Source of the DNA: Candidatus Faecousia excrementigallinarum
GTDB lineage: Bacteria; Bacillota; Clostridia; Oscillospirales; Oscillospiraceae
NCBI GenBank assembly: GCA_018713285.1
Contig: DVFK01000118.1
Span: 1 to 52,715 of the forward strand
Length of the DNA: 52,715 bases
Direction: 5' to 3'
The notes under the pieces are model-generated. The model did no database searches and had not been told where the DNA came from. It worked only from the letters and a program-made list of their open reading frames with translations. Shown here in pieces: positions 15,797-23,343 of the stretch. The first letter of the stretch is position 1; each line of letters opens with the position of its first letter. Made by a program: the position numbers and the translations under genes.

Positions 15797-16062
15797 TGCC
15801 TCCCTCCGGGAGGGAGGTGGCTTGGGGCGCAGCCCCAAGACGGAGGGAGCCTGCGGGCAGCAAGCCGATTTAACCCCAGGGGCGGTACCTCCCCTGGGGC
15901 ATAAAACTACCTGTGCCCCACCCCGGAAAGCCCCCGGTATCATGGACGCAGGGTATTGAGACCCAAAAGCAAGTACCACCCCATATACAAACCAGCGGCT
16001 TACCACCCGCTGGCTCCCTCAGTCACGGCTAACGCCGTGCCAGCTCCCTCCCGGAGGGAGCT
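15797..16062. repeat. Hairpin-ended intergenic element, 266 bp
   Basis: The left end holds CCTCCCTCCGGGAGGGAGG and then TTGGGGCGCAGCCCCAAG, followed by ACGGAGGGAGCC. The right end reads GGCTCCCTCAGTCACGGC, then GCCGTGCCAG, closing with AGCTCCCTCCCGGAGGGAGC (16042-16061). The same ends, in the same order, bound 36983-37209, while the cores differ. This looks like a non-autonomous mobile or structured repeat family. No coding frame is credible. Confidence 0.82.
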
Positions 16063-16138
16063 ATAGGCGGGTGCGTTTTGGGGAGCATTTGCTTTTGGGG
16101 AGTGGCATTGGTAAAACAAATAAGCACGCAGAAAATAT

Positions 16139-16186
16139 AAAAAACGAGCGAGAATACCAGTTTTATGGTATTCTCGCTCGTTTTTT
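16139..16186. terminator. Bidirectional terminator between kbl and trxB
   Basis: AACGAGCGAGAATACCA and TGGTATTCTCGCTCGTT form a perfect 17-bp stem with a 6-base loop. A-runs and T-runs on the two sides let it act in both directions between two convergent operons. Confidence 0.93.
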
Positions 16187-16207
16187 GCTTATTTTTATAG
16201 TCGGTTT

Positions 16208-17122
16208 TTAGCTTTGGGTCAAATATTCTTCGGCGTAGTGGCAGGCAACAGCCCCGTCGGCCACGGCGGTGACCACCTGGCGAAGAGCCTTGGTACGAAC
16301 GTCACCCACGGCGAACACCCCGGGGATGGGGGTTCGGGTGGTTTCGTCTACCTGAATATATCCGGCCTCGTCCAGGGGAAGCTTGCCCTTTACCAACTCC
16401 GTTGCCGGGTCTCTTCCGATGCTGACGAACACGCCGTCGCAGGAAAGGGTTCGCTTTTCCCCGGTTTTGGTGTCTTTCAGCACCACACCGGTGACAAAAT
16501 CCTCGTGAAGCACCTGCTCCACCGTGCTGTTCCAGGCAAATTCCACATTTTTCGTCTCCATAAGAGGCTGGTGGTAAATTTTTGTGGCCCGGAGGGTATC
16601 CCGGCGATGGACCAGAATCACCTTTTTGCAAATCCGGGACAGATACAGGGCATCTGCCGCTGCGGAGTTGCCGCCGCCAACCACCACCACGGTTTTGTCC
16701 CGGTAGAACATGCCGTCGCAGTGGGCGCAGTAGCCCAGTCCTCTGCCGATGAGCTCCTGTTCCTCCGCCACTCCCAAGGGTCTGGGGTTGGCACCGGTGG
16801 CGATGATCACCGTCCGGCCTTCATAATCCCCTTCCTGGGTGTGGACTGTCTTGACACTGCCCTCCAGCTCCAGCCCCGTCACCTGGGTGTACCGGGTCTG
16901 CACTCCGAACCGGGCGGCACCCTGCTCCATCTGCTGACCCAGGGTAAAGCCGTCCACGCCCTCCGGGAAGCCGGGGTAGTTGTCAATCTGGGAGGTGAGG
17001 GTCATCTGTCCTCCCGCTGCCATTTTTTCCAGCACCAGAACAGACAGGCCTGCCCGGGCTCCATACAAAGCGGCTGTATACCCGCCGGGGCCGCCGCCGA
17101 CAATCAACATATCATAAATCAT
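16208..17122 (-). CDS. trxB: Thioredoxin reductase (NADPH-type flavoprotein)
   Basis: The enzyme passes electrons from NADPH through FAD and a cysteine pair to thioredoxin. The 304-residue protein has the FAD motif GGGPGGYTAALYGARAG, the redox pair Cys132-Cys135 (YCAHCDG), the NADP-binding VVVGGGNSAAADAL and the C-terminal GVFAVGDVR. The family usually has CATC or CAVC, so CAHC is a mild variant. The ATG at 17122 is preferred because AGGAAAGGGG lies 10 bases upstream; an in-frame ATG at 17146 would include that site. It is the last gene of the murI-udk-DUF89-trxB run. Confidence 0.93.
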   Translation of the reverse strand: MIYDMLIVGGGPGGYTAALYGARAGLSVLVLEKMAAGGQMTLTSQIDNYPGFPEGVDGFTLGQQMEQGAARFGVQTRYTQVTGLELEGSVKTVHTQEGDYEGRTVIIATGANPRPLGVAEEQELIGRGLGYCAHCDGMFYRDKTVVVVGGGNSAAADALYLSRICKKVILVHRRDTLRATKIYHQPLMETKNVEFAWNSTVEQVLHEDFVTGVVLKDTKTGEKRTLSCDGVFVSIGRDPATELVKGKLPLDEAGYIQVDETTRTPIPGVFAVGDVRTKALRQVVTAVADGAVACHYAEEYLTQS

Positions 17123-17183
17123 GGTATCATAACCCCTTTCCTCCATAGTATAACCGAAAAAAATTCCTCTTTATGTGACAAAA

Positions 17184-18056
17184 TCACCTTTTTTCCCGGA
17201 TGAGCATGGGGGTCATCATAGGTTTCTGGAAAAAGTCCTGAAAATGGGCGCATTTAATGAGAAATGCGTAAAAAACCGGGTAGCCGCTGCCGTAAAGGGT
17301 CTCGGCGTTGCCCATGCCCTTGGCAAGAATCACATCCGCTTCCTCCATGGCTTCCTTTGCCTCCCGGGACAGCAGGCTCAGCTCTGTGCCGCCTACGGTG
17401 TTGCCGTTGTCAATCACCGGGAAGGGGATTCCCGCCACCTGGGCATCCTCCCGGGTGGCATCGTTGTGGGCAGGGCCGCCCCGGACGCAGAAGGTAATTT
17501 CCAGCTGGGGATACTTTTTGTGAATCTGCTCCGCCAGCAGCCGGTCAAAAACCACTTCCCCGGCGTTATCCGTCAGATACAGTAGCTTCTTTCCCGCAGA
17601 AAGCTCCCGGCAAAGCTCTCTATAGCAGTCCATGTCCAGCTCCATATCCAGAGCCCCCAGGAGCATTTTTTCCAGTTCTTCAAAGCTGACCTTTCCCTGC
17701 AATGCGGAAAAATCCAGATAATTTCCCAGAATGGAAAATTGCAGCCCCGCCAGCACCGGGTCGGCAGCTCCTTCCACCAGAGGCTGAATCTGGGGCAGCC
17801 GCTCCAGCACGAACCGGTTGGAGTCGATTTTCTCCTGACGGAACCGGTCGTCCTCCAGATGATAGTATTTTTTCAGCAGGGCGTTGGCCTGCACTCCCAG
17901 ATAGGGGGAGCTGGCGCCCTTGGGAGCCTGGGCGTAGAGGGTCAGCAGCTCCCGGGCGAAGTCCATAGCGGTTTCCTCGTCCCCCAGCTGCCGGGCCTTT
18001 TCCAGGCTCCGGTTCAGGTTGCATTGCAGACACAGGGTGTTCAGTTCAATAGACAA
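17184..18056 (-). CDS. DUF89/ARMT1-like metal-dependent phosphatase
   Basis: The 290-residue protein matches the DUF89 damage-control phosphatase family, which removes phosphate from over-reactive phosphometabolites. Conserved pieces are CLQCNL near the N-terminus, YLTDNAGEVVFDRLL, FCVRGGPAHNDAT (metal-binding Asp/Asn) and ADVILAKGMGNAE. The natural substrate is not predictable. The start is TTG at 18054-18056 with GGAGGG six bases before it; the udk stop lies just 2 bases upstream. Udk is thus the direct operon neighbour, but a functional tie is only guesswork. Confidence 0.85.
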   Translation of the reverse strand: MSIELNTLCLQCNLNRSLEKARQLGDEETAMDFARELLTLYAQAPKGASSPYLGVQANALLKKYYHLEDDRFRQEKIDSNRFVLERLPQIQPLVEGAADPVLAGLQFSILGNYLDFSALQGKVSFEELEKMLLGALDMELDMDCYRELCRELSAGKKLLYLTDNAGEVVFDRLLAEQIHKKYPQLEITFCVRGGPAHNDATREDAQVAGIPFPVIDNGNTVGGTELSLLSREAKEAMEEADVILAKGMGNAETLYGSGYPVFYAFLIKCAHFQDFFQKPMMTPMLIREKR

Positions 18057-18058
18057 TG

Positions 18059-18676
18059 TTATCCCTCCAAATGCCGCCGGATTCTGCCTTCAATCAGCTC
18101 CAGAGCCACCAAATTTTTGCCGCCCTCCGGCACCACCAGGTCAGCATACTTCTTGGTGGGCTCCACATATTTTTCGTGCATGGGCTTCACCGTCTGCTGG
18201 TACTGGGTCAGCACCGACTCCAGACTCCGGCCCCGCTTATTCACATCCCGCTTGATTCTCCGGCACAGCCGCACATCCGCATCGGCGTCCACGAAAATCT
18301 TGATGTCCATCAGCTGACGCAAAGGCTCCGACTCAAAAATCAGGATGCCCTCTACAATAATCACCCGCTCCGGTACAATGCGGATGGTTTCGTTGCTCCG
18401 GTTGTGAACGGTGAAGTCGTACACCGGGCAGTCGATGGGCTGACCGTGGCGCAGCTGATCCAGCTGATAAATCATCAGGCTGGTGTCAAAAGCCCCGGGC
18501 TCGTCGTAGTTCAGCTGGCACCGCTCCTCGTAGCTCAGCTCATCGTGGCGCTTGTAGTAGTTGTCGTGGCTCAGGACGGTGATCACATCCCCGAATTTGT
18601 CAATGAGGTTTTTCATCAGGGTGGTTTTGCCGCTGCCGCTGCCGCCGGCAATGCCGATTACCAGAATATCTCCCAT
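18059..18676 (-). CDS. udk: Uridine kinase
   Basis: Udk phosphorylates uridine and cytidine to UMP and CMP in pyrimidine salvage. The 205-residue protein has the P-loop GGSGSGKTT (11-19), the substrate region LSHDNYYKRHDEL and DEPGAFDTSLM, the VIIVEGILIFE strand and RIKRDVNKRGR. Length and motifs are normal. The ATG follows GGAGG; murI ends 12 bases upstream. It complements the deo/cdd/tdk salvage block elsewhere in the window. Confidence 0.97.
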   Translation of the reverse strand: MGDILVIGIAGGSGSGKTTLMKNLIDKFGDVITVLSHDNYYKRHDELSYEERCQLNYDEPGAFDTSLMIYQLDQLRHGQPIDCPVYDFTVHNRSNETIRIVPERVIIVEGILIFESEPLRQLMDIKIFVDADADVRLCRRIKRDVNKRGRSLESVLTQYQQTVKPMHEKYVEPTKKYADLVVPEGGKNLVALELIEGRIRRHLEG

Positions 18677-18688
18677 ATTTTCTCCTCC

Positions 18689-19453
18689 TTACCCGTTCAG
18701 CAGTTCCATGGCCCGGTTGAAAATCTCCGGGGTTCCCAGGCTGTTTTCCATTTGGATATCTCCGTTCCCTTCCGGGGATAACAGGTCCGCCTCCATCAGC
18801 CGCCGCAGGGTCTGGCGGGCGGTGCCCGCTCCCCCGTCCAGCAGCTGGGTTCTCTCCCCTAAAATCCGGGAGATGACCCCCCGGGCAAAGGGATAGTGGG
18901 TGCAGCCCAGCACCAGGGCATCCAGCTTCCCCACATAAGGCGCCAGAATCCCCCGGAGAAGGGTCTCACACTCGTCGCTTTCTCCCTTCCCCGCCTCCAC
19001 CAGCTCCACAAGGCCGGGAGCGGAGATGGAATGCAGGCCCAGAGCCGGGTAATGCTCCGCCAAGTGAAGGAATTTCTCCTCGTGGAGGGTCACTTCCGTA
19101 GCCATGACCCCCACCTGCCCGGTGGGGAATCGGTCTGCCGCCACCTTGAGGGCCGGCTCGATGCCAATGATGATCTCCTCCGGGTGCTGCTCCCGGAGAA
19201 TGTCAATGGCGGCGGCGGTGGCGGTATTGCAGGCCACCACCAGGGCCTTCACCCCCCGGGAAAAGAGGTGCTCCGCTGCATCCAGGGTCAACTGCCGCAC
19301 GGTTTCCACCGGCTTTTGCCCGTAGGGGGCGTTGGCAGAGTCTCCGAAGTACAAAAACCGCTCCTGGGGCATAGCCTTCACCAGCTCCCGCAGAACGCTG
19401 ATGCCTCCCAGCCCGGAATCAAACACCCCGATATAGTCTTTCTTGCTGTGCAT
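18689..19453 (-). CDS. murI: Glutamate racemase
   Basis: MurI makes D-glutamate for peptidoglycan. The 254-residue protein has GVFDSGLGGISVL at the N-terminus, the first catalytic Cys in VVACNTATA (about 72) and the second in LVLGCTHYP (about 182). The start at 19453 is chosen because upstream in-frame ATGs fall inside or before the -10 box of a good promoter (19485-19513) and could not be in the mRNA. It heads the operon murI-udk-DUF89-trxB. Confidence 0.95.
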   Translation of the reverse strand: MHSKKDYIGVFDSGLGGISVLRELVKAMPQERFLYFGDSANAPYGQKPVETVRQLTLDAAEHLFSRGVKALVVACNTATAAAIDILREQHPEEIIIGIEPALKVAADRFPTGQVGVMATEVTLHEEKFLHLAEHYPALGLHSISAPGLVELVEAGKGESDECETLLRGILAPYVGKLDALVLGCTHYPFARGVISRILGERTQLLDGGAGTARQTLRRLMEADLLSPEGNGDIQMENSLGTPEIFNRAMELLNG

Positions 19454-19484
19454 AGCTTCACCAGCTTCTTTCTTACTTGGAGCC

Positions 19485-19513
19485 ATTGTACCAGAAAAAC
19501 CCCGGCGATGCAA
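19485..19513 (-). promoter_or_regulatory. Sigma-A promoter of the murI operon
   Basis: On the minus strand TTGCAT (19513-19508) and TACAAT (19490-19485) are 17 bases apart, about 32 bases before the murI start codon. Confidence 0.85.
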
Positions 19514-19530
19514 ACAAAAATTCCCGGTTG

Positions 19531-20214
19531 TCACAGACGCAGCAAACTCCACACCAGCGCCGCAAGGCACACCACCAGGACAGGCCGGAAGGTTCCGGAA
19601 GGATTGAGAAAAACACCCTCCCTGGCGGCCTTTTTCGCCCGGAAGTACCAGCGAAAATACGCAACAATGCTGCTCAGATACATGAGGCCCAGGACAACCC
19701 TGTCTGCCACCCACATGGGATCCATCCCCGGAATCTCCACCCCCTGGACAGCCGCCATGGCAAGGAGGTTACGGTACCGCTTCAACTGTTGATAAATTCC
19801 CAGAACAAAGAACGGAATTGTAATCAGCCAGTAGGGTACCAGCCAGCACATGGCAGTGGTGTGAATCCGGTCAACCTCCAAAGCCGGCTCTGTCTCCAGG
19901 GGCACAGGGTCGGGCCGCTGGTTGTAAAAGATCTGCATACCCCAATCGGCGCAGGCAAACTCCCACCCGTCATGGCGGCACATTTCATAAAAGGCATTCT
20001 GCTTCTCCAGGGCTTCGGCGTTCTCCTCATCGGCGGTAGGGCTGTAATACAGGGCAAACTTCAGCTTCTGGGGAGAAATCCGCCGATAAGTCCACATGAG
20101 ACTCCCTATTTTTTCCACCAGCCAGCCCTTTTGGGCCATTTTCTCCAGATGTCGGCAGAGTCCATCCCGGTCGAGAAAAACGTGGAGTTCCAATCTCACT
20201 TTTTTGTTCAACAT
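19531..20214 (-). CDS. DUF2812-type membrane protein, second copy
   Basis: The 227-residue protein begins with a cytoplasmic part typical of DUF2812 (FLDRDGLCRHLEKMAQKGWLVEKI, then LMWTYRRISPQKLKFALYYSP and YEMCRHDGWEFACADWGMQIFYN). Four membrane-like segments follow near the C-terminus, with the AKKAAREGVF loop. Function of the family is unknown; members often sit beside PadR regulators. The start follows AAAGGAGG. It is a diverged duplicate of the next gene upstream, 34 bases away, and is last in the padR operon. Confidence 0.83.
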   Translation of the reverse strand: MLNKKVRLELHVFLDRDGLCRHLEKMAQKGWLVEKIGSLMWTYRRISPQKLKFALYYSPTADEENAEALEKQNAFYEMCRHDGWEFACADWGMQIFYNQRPDPVPLETEPALEVDRIHTTAMCWLVPYWLITIPFFVLGIYQQLKRYRNLLAMAAVQGVEIPGMDPMWVADRVVLGLMYLSSIVAYFRWYFRAKKAAREGVFLNPSGTFRPVLVVCLAALVWSLLRL

Positions 20215-20248
20215 GGGGTTTCCTCCTTTCCGGTACAAAGCCTGATTC

Positions 20249-20950
20249 TTACAAGAAAAGGAAAACGAAAGATGCCAGCCACAAAGCCAGGGCAATCCAG
20301 CTGGGTCCGGGACGTCGGAAGAAAACCCCCTCCCGGGCGGCCTTCTTTGCCCCGCGGTACCACCAGAAGTATTCTGCGATGTCTACCAGCAGGGCGGCAA
20401 TGAGCAGCGCCCAAGGTATGGCCTGTGCCAATCCCCAGGGAACTGCAGCCTCCTCCGGGTAGATTCCCAGGGCCGCCAGCCTCTCCTGAAAATGGAGATT
20501 CCAGTCGTAGGATCGGATTTCCCGCCGGATCAACAGGCCAAACAGACAGATGTCCAAAATCCACGAGGGCGCAAACCCCCGCAGGAAGGCGGTGTGGAAC
20601 CGGTCCAGTTCTGCCACGGGGTCCGTATTCAGAGGGACAGCATCCGGCCGCCGGTTGCAGAAAATCTGGATTTCCGAGTTGTTGCAGACCAGCTCCCAAC
20701 CGTCGTGGGCGCACAGTTCGTAAAACTCCGCCTGTTTTGCCATGGCTTCGCCATCCTTCTCCTTGGCAGGACGGGCATAGAACACGGCATATTTCAGAGC
20801 CGTGGGGGGAATCCGCCGGAACAGCCACAGGCCGTCCCCCGTAAGGCTCTCCGGCATCCAGCCCTTTGCCGCCATTTTTTCCAGATAGCGGCAGATGCCC
20901 TTCCGATTCCCGAAGGAAAACAACCGAAGACTTACCCGAAAGTTCAGCAT
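20249..20950 (-). CDS. DUF2812-type membrane protein, first copy
   Basis: The 233-residue protein is a paralogue of its downstream neighbour: ICRYLEKMAAKGWMPESL, LWLFRRIPPTALKYAVFYA, YELCAHDGWELVCNNSEIQIFCN and RGAKKAAREGVFF line up directly. Membrane segments lie in the C-terminal half. Its ATG at 20950 overlaps the padR stop by 7 bases, and the ribosome site AAAGGAGG is within padR, so translation is coupled to the regulator. Probably its amount follows the signal sensed by PadR; a role in envelope stress or drug response is only a guess. Confidence 0.83.
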   Translation of the reverse strand: MLNFRVSLRLFSFGNRKGICRYLEKMAAKGWMPESLTGDGLWLFRRIPPTALKYAVFYARPAKEKDGEAMAKQAEFYELCAHDGWELVCNNSEIQIFCNRRPDAVPLNTDPVAELDRFHTAFLRGFAPSWILDICLFGLLIRREIRSYDWNLHFQERLAALGIYPEEAAVPWGLAQAIPWALLIAALLVDIAEYFWWYRGAKKAAREGVFFRRPGPSWIALALWLASFVFLFL

Positions 20951-21270
20951 TCCATATCCTCCTTTCCGAAATACAGACGGTAGTCCTGGAGCTGGGCCTC
21001 CAGCCGACGGACCTCCGCCTCCAGCATGGCCTTTCCCTTTTCTGTAATCAGATAGCTGCGGCGGCGGCCCTGAACCTGGGTTTCTGTAATGATTCCCTCC
21101 GCCAGAAACTGCTCCAGCAGGGTATACAGGGTACCGGAGCCGATTTGCACCCGTCCGCCGGTCATCTCCGGCACCCGGTCCAGAATGTCCATCCCCCACC
21201 GCTCCTCCCGGAGGCACAGGAGGGTGTAAAACATCTGCTCCGTCAGGGTGCGGAAGCGTTCCCTTGCCAT
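20944..21270 (-). CDS. PadR-family transcription regulator
   Basis: This is a small dimeric winged-helix repressor of 108 residues. The sequence shows FYTLLCLREERWGMDILDRV, SGTLYTLLEQFLAEGII, the wing QVQGRRRSYLITEKGKAML and the C-terminal helix, all typical of PadR. Of two adjacent ATGs the second (21268-21270) is preferred, with GGAGG seven bases before it. It is first in the operon with two DUF2812 genes. Two matching palindromes in and after its promoter point to self-repression. Confidence 0.92.
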   Translation of the reverse strand: MARERFRTLTEQMFYTLLCLREERWGMDILDRVPEMTGGRVQIGSGTLYTLLEQFLAEGIITETQVQGRRRSYLITEKGKAMLEAEVRRLEAQLQDYRLYFGKEDMEC

Positions 21271-21282
21271 AGCCATTCCTCC

Positions 21283-21301
21283 ATTCTCGATTATCGAGTA
21301 T
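21283..21301. promoter_or_regulatory. Probable PadR operator O2
   Basis: ATTCTCGATTATCGAGTAT contains the near-palindrome CTCGATTATCGAG and is the inverted partner of O1 with two central mismatches. It lies between the -10 box and the padR start codon. Confidence 0.78.
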
Positions 21302-21311
21302 CTCTACCATG

Positions 21312-21340
21312 ATTATATACTCGAATATCGAGAATGTCAA
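21312..21340 (-). promoter_or_regulatory. Consensus sigma-A promoter of padR
   Basis: On the minus strand TTGACA (21340-21335) and TATAAT (21317-21312), both perfect, are 17 bases apart. The spacer is almost filled by operator O1, so a bound repressor would block polymerase. Confidence 0.93.
21317..21335. promoter_or_regulatory. Probable PadR operator O1
   Basis: ATACTCGAATATCGAGAAT lies between the -35 and -10 boxes of the padR promoter and contains CTCGAATATCGAG. It pairs with O2 as an inverted copy 34 bases away (centre to centre). Confidence 0.78.
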
Positions 21341-21545
21341 TTCCAAAACCGTCCCCGGCGGAAAAAAGTTTCCGGAACATGGCCTTCTCCAGCTTTTTGG
21401 GGACTTCCGGCAGTAAAACCGGTAACAAGAGAAAACAGGGCTTTCTGTGTTAACATAAAATTTACAATATTATGTTCGCCAGCCTTTGACTTTTTTCGTC
21501 CGCCAAGCGTCTAACAGGCAGAACAAAAGAAATGAGGCGGATTGT

Positions 21546-22391
21546 ATGCACCACCGTAGAAGAAGAAAACCGAAGAAAAACTTTATGCTGCCCCTGCTGG
21601 GACTGCTGCTGATTGGGACGATTACCGCAGCGGTCTGTGTCCAGCTGACCCAGGCAGCCCCCCACCAGCCGGAAAGCACACAGAATACCCAGCCCACTTC
21701 CCCACCCACGGAAGCCACCGGGGACACCACCCAGCCCACCACACAGGCACCCACAGGCGGAGGCTATGACTATGGAGAGCCTGTCCCCCAGTCGGAAGCG
21801 GTGGACAATTCCTATTTTGACGATGCGGTTTTCATTGGAGATTCCAGAACCGAAGGTCTGATTCTCTACACCGGCCTTTCCAACACCACGGTGTACGCCA
21901 ATCAGGGGCTGATGGTGGACACGGTGTTCACCAGCCCGGTAATTCAGATGGACGGGCAGAAGCTCTCCGTGGTGGAGGCCCTGCGCCGGACGGAATTCAA
22001 GAAAGTGTATATCATGCTGGGCATCAACGAAACCGGCTGGGCCTATGAGAGCATTTTCATTGACAAATACAAGGCACTCATTGAAGAAATCCAGTCCATC
22101 AACCCCCAGGCCATCATTTACATCCAGGAGATTATGCCTGTGACCGCCGAGACTTCCCGGACCCACAGCTACGTGAAAAATGACAAAATTCAGCGGTATA
22201 ACGAGCTTCTTGCCAAATTGGCGAAAGAAATGGGGGCATACTACATTGACACCGGTGCGGCGGTGGCAGATGCAAGCGGCTGTCTGCCGGAAGAGGCTGC
22301 CATTGACGGCATCCACCTGAAAAAGCCCTATTGCGATAAATGGCTGGATTACCTGAAAACCCACACGGTACAGCCGGAGAAAGGAGCGTAA
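21546..22391 (+). CDS. Membrane-anchored SGNH/GDSL hydrolase
   Basis: The 281-residue protein has a basic N-terminus (HHRRRRKPKK), one membrane segment, a Thr/Pro/Gln-rich linker (about 35-75) and an extracellular SGNH domain. Catalytic blocks are FIGDSRTEG (Ser100), a Gly/Asn block MLGINE, and DGIHL (Asp254, His257). Such enzymes remove or transfer acyl groups on cell-wall glycans or other esters. The start follows GAGGCGG, and an upstream extension lacks a ribosome site. It leads a tight operon with a lipoprotein and a SigV/RsiV pair, which suggests an envelope role under that sigma factor. Confidence 0.83.
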   Translation: MHHRRRRKPKKNFMLPLLGLLLIGTITAAVCVQLTQAAPHQPESTQNTQPTSPPTEATGDTTQPTTQAPTGGGYDYGEPVPQSEAVDNSYFDDAVFIGDSRTEGLILYTGLSNTTVYANQGLMVDTVFTSPVIQMDGQKLSVVEALRRTEFKKVYIMLGINETGWAYESIFIDKYKALIEEIQSINPQAIIYIQEIMPVTAETSRTHSYVKNDKIQRYNELLAKLAKEMGAYYIDTGAAVADASGCLPEEAAIDGIHLKKPYCDKWLDYLKTHTVQPEKGA

Positions 22392-22396
22392 AACCC

Positions 22397-22852
22397 ATGA
22401 AAAAAAGAATGCTTCCCTTTCTTTTGGCTCTTGCCCTGCTTTTTGGTCTTGCAGGCTGCGGCGCTACCGGCGGCTCTCTGGATATCCAGGCCCTGGCGGA
22501 GGATTTGCTGAAAAATGGGGAATTTTCCGATGAACTGTGGAAAATAGATGACAGCATGGTACAAAAGCTGTATAATGTAAGCGACTACACCCAGGCGCTG
22601 GTGTATGTGGGCAGCGGCGCTACGGCGGAGGAACTGGCCCTGTTCGCCTTCCCCTCGGAGGATGCTGCCGCCCAGGGGCTCCAAAAGGCCAAAGACCGGC
22701 TGGAATCCCAGATTGCAGACTACCGCACCTACCTTCCCCAGGAGGTGCCCAAGCTTCAAAATGCCGTGGTAAAGCAGTGGGGCAATTTCGTGATTGTGTG
22801 CGTCAGCCCCGGCAGCGCCTGCGGGGAGATTGTTGCCCGGTATACCAAATAG
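22397..22852 (+). CDS. Small lipoprotein, DUF4358-like
   Basis: The 151-residue protein has a lipoprotein signal (KKRMLPFLLALALLFGLAGC; the lipobox Cys is residue 20). The mature part contains two blocks, ELALFAFPSEDAAAQGL and GNFVIVCVSPGSA, that recall the DUF4358 family seen in clostridia; no function is known for it. It starts 5 bases after the SGNH gene with AAGGAG upstream, and precedes the sigma-factor gene by 11 bases. The family name is from memory; the lipoprotein nature is clear in the sequence. Confidence 0.78.
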   Translation: MKKRMLPFLLALALLFGLAGCGATGGSLDIQALAEDLLKNGEFSDELWKIDDSMVQKLYNVSDYTQALVYVGSGATAEELALFAFPSEDAAAQGLQKAKDRLESQIADYRTYLPQEVPKLQNAVVKQWGNFVIVCVSPGSACGEIVARYTK

Positions 22853-22863
22853 GATGAAAAGAG

Positions 22864-23343
22864 GTGAGGCCTACGGAACAGGAATTGACCCGGCTCCTGA
22901 AAGCCAATCAGGAAAAATATTACCGTATGGCCTACGCCTATGTAAAAAACCGGGAGGATGCCCTGGACATTGTCCACGATGCTATTGTCAAGGCATTGCA
23001 AAAGGTGCATCAGGTGAACAATCCCATGTACCTGGAAACCTGGTTTTGCCGAATTTTAATCAATCAAAGCCTTTCTTTTGTCCGCAGACGGAAAAATACC
23101 CTGAACCTGGAGGAAGTGAAGCCCTCCTCCCGGGAGGAGGACTGGACTGGGCGGGTGTCGCTGTACGATGCCATCGACCGGCTGCCCCCCAAGCTGAAAA
23201 CCGTGATTCTTCTGCGTTTTTTCGAGGACAGATCCTTTGAGGAGATCTCCCGGATTACCGCCCTGAAAGAAAGCACCGTAAAGGCTCGGGTATACAAGGC
23301 ATTGCAGCTGCTGAAGCTGGATATGGAGGATGTGGATATATGA
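22864..23343 (+). CDS. sigV: ECF sigma factor, SigV-like
   Basis: The 159-residue protein has region 2 (YYRMAYAYVKNREDALDIVHDAI) and region 4 (IDRLPPKLKTVILLRFFEDRSFEEISRITAL, ESTVKARVYKAL). The pairing with an RsiV-like anti-sigma factor, overlapping by 4 bases, marks it as SigV-like. In B. subtilis and C. difficile this system answers lysozyme. The best in-frame start is GTG at 22864; a stop at 22855 limits it on the upstream side, and no ideal ribosome site is visible. I could not find a convincing SigV-type promoter in the window. Confidence 0.88.
   Translation: MRPTEQELTRLLKANQEKYYRMAYAYVKNREDALDIVHDAIVKALQKVHQVNNPMYLETWFCRILINQSLSFVRRRKNTLNLEEVKPSSREEDWTGRVSLYDAIDRLPPKLKTVILLRFFEDRSFEEISRITALKESTVKARVYKALQLLKLDMEDVDI

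Noticed and set aside
21440-21545. SigV-type promoter before the SGNH gene (CGTCTAA at 21508)
   Set aside because: No TGAAAC-like -35 box lies at the right distance, so the evidence is too weak to list.
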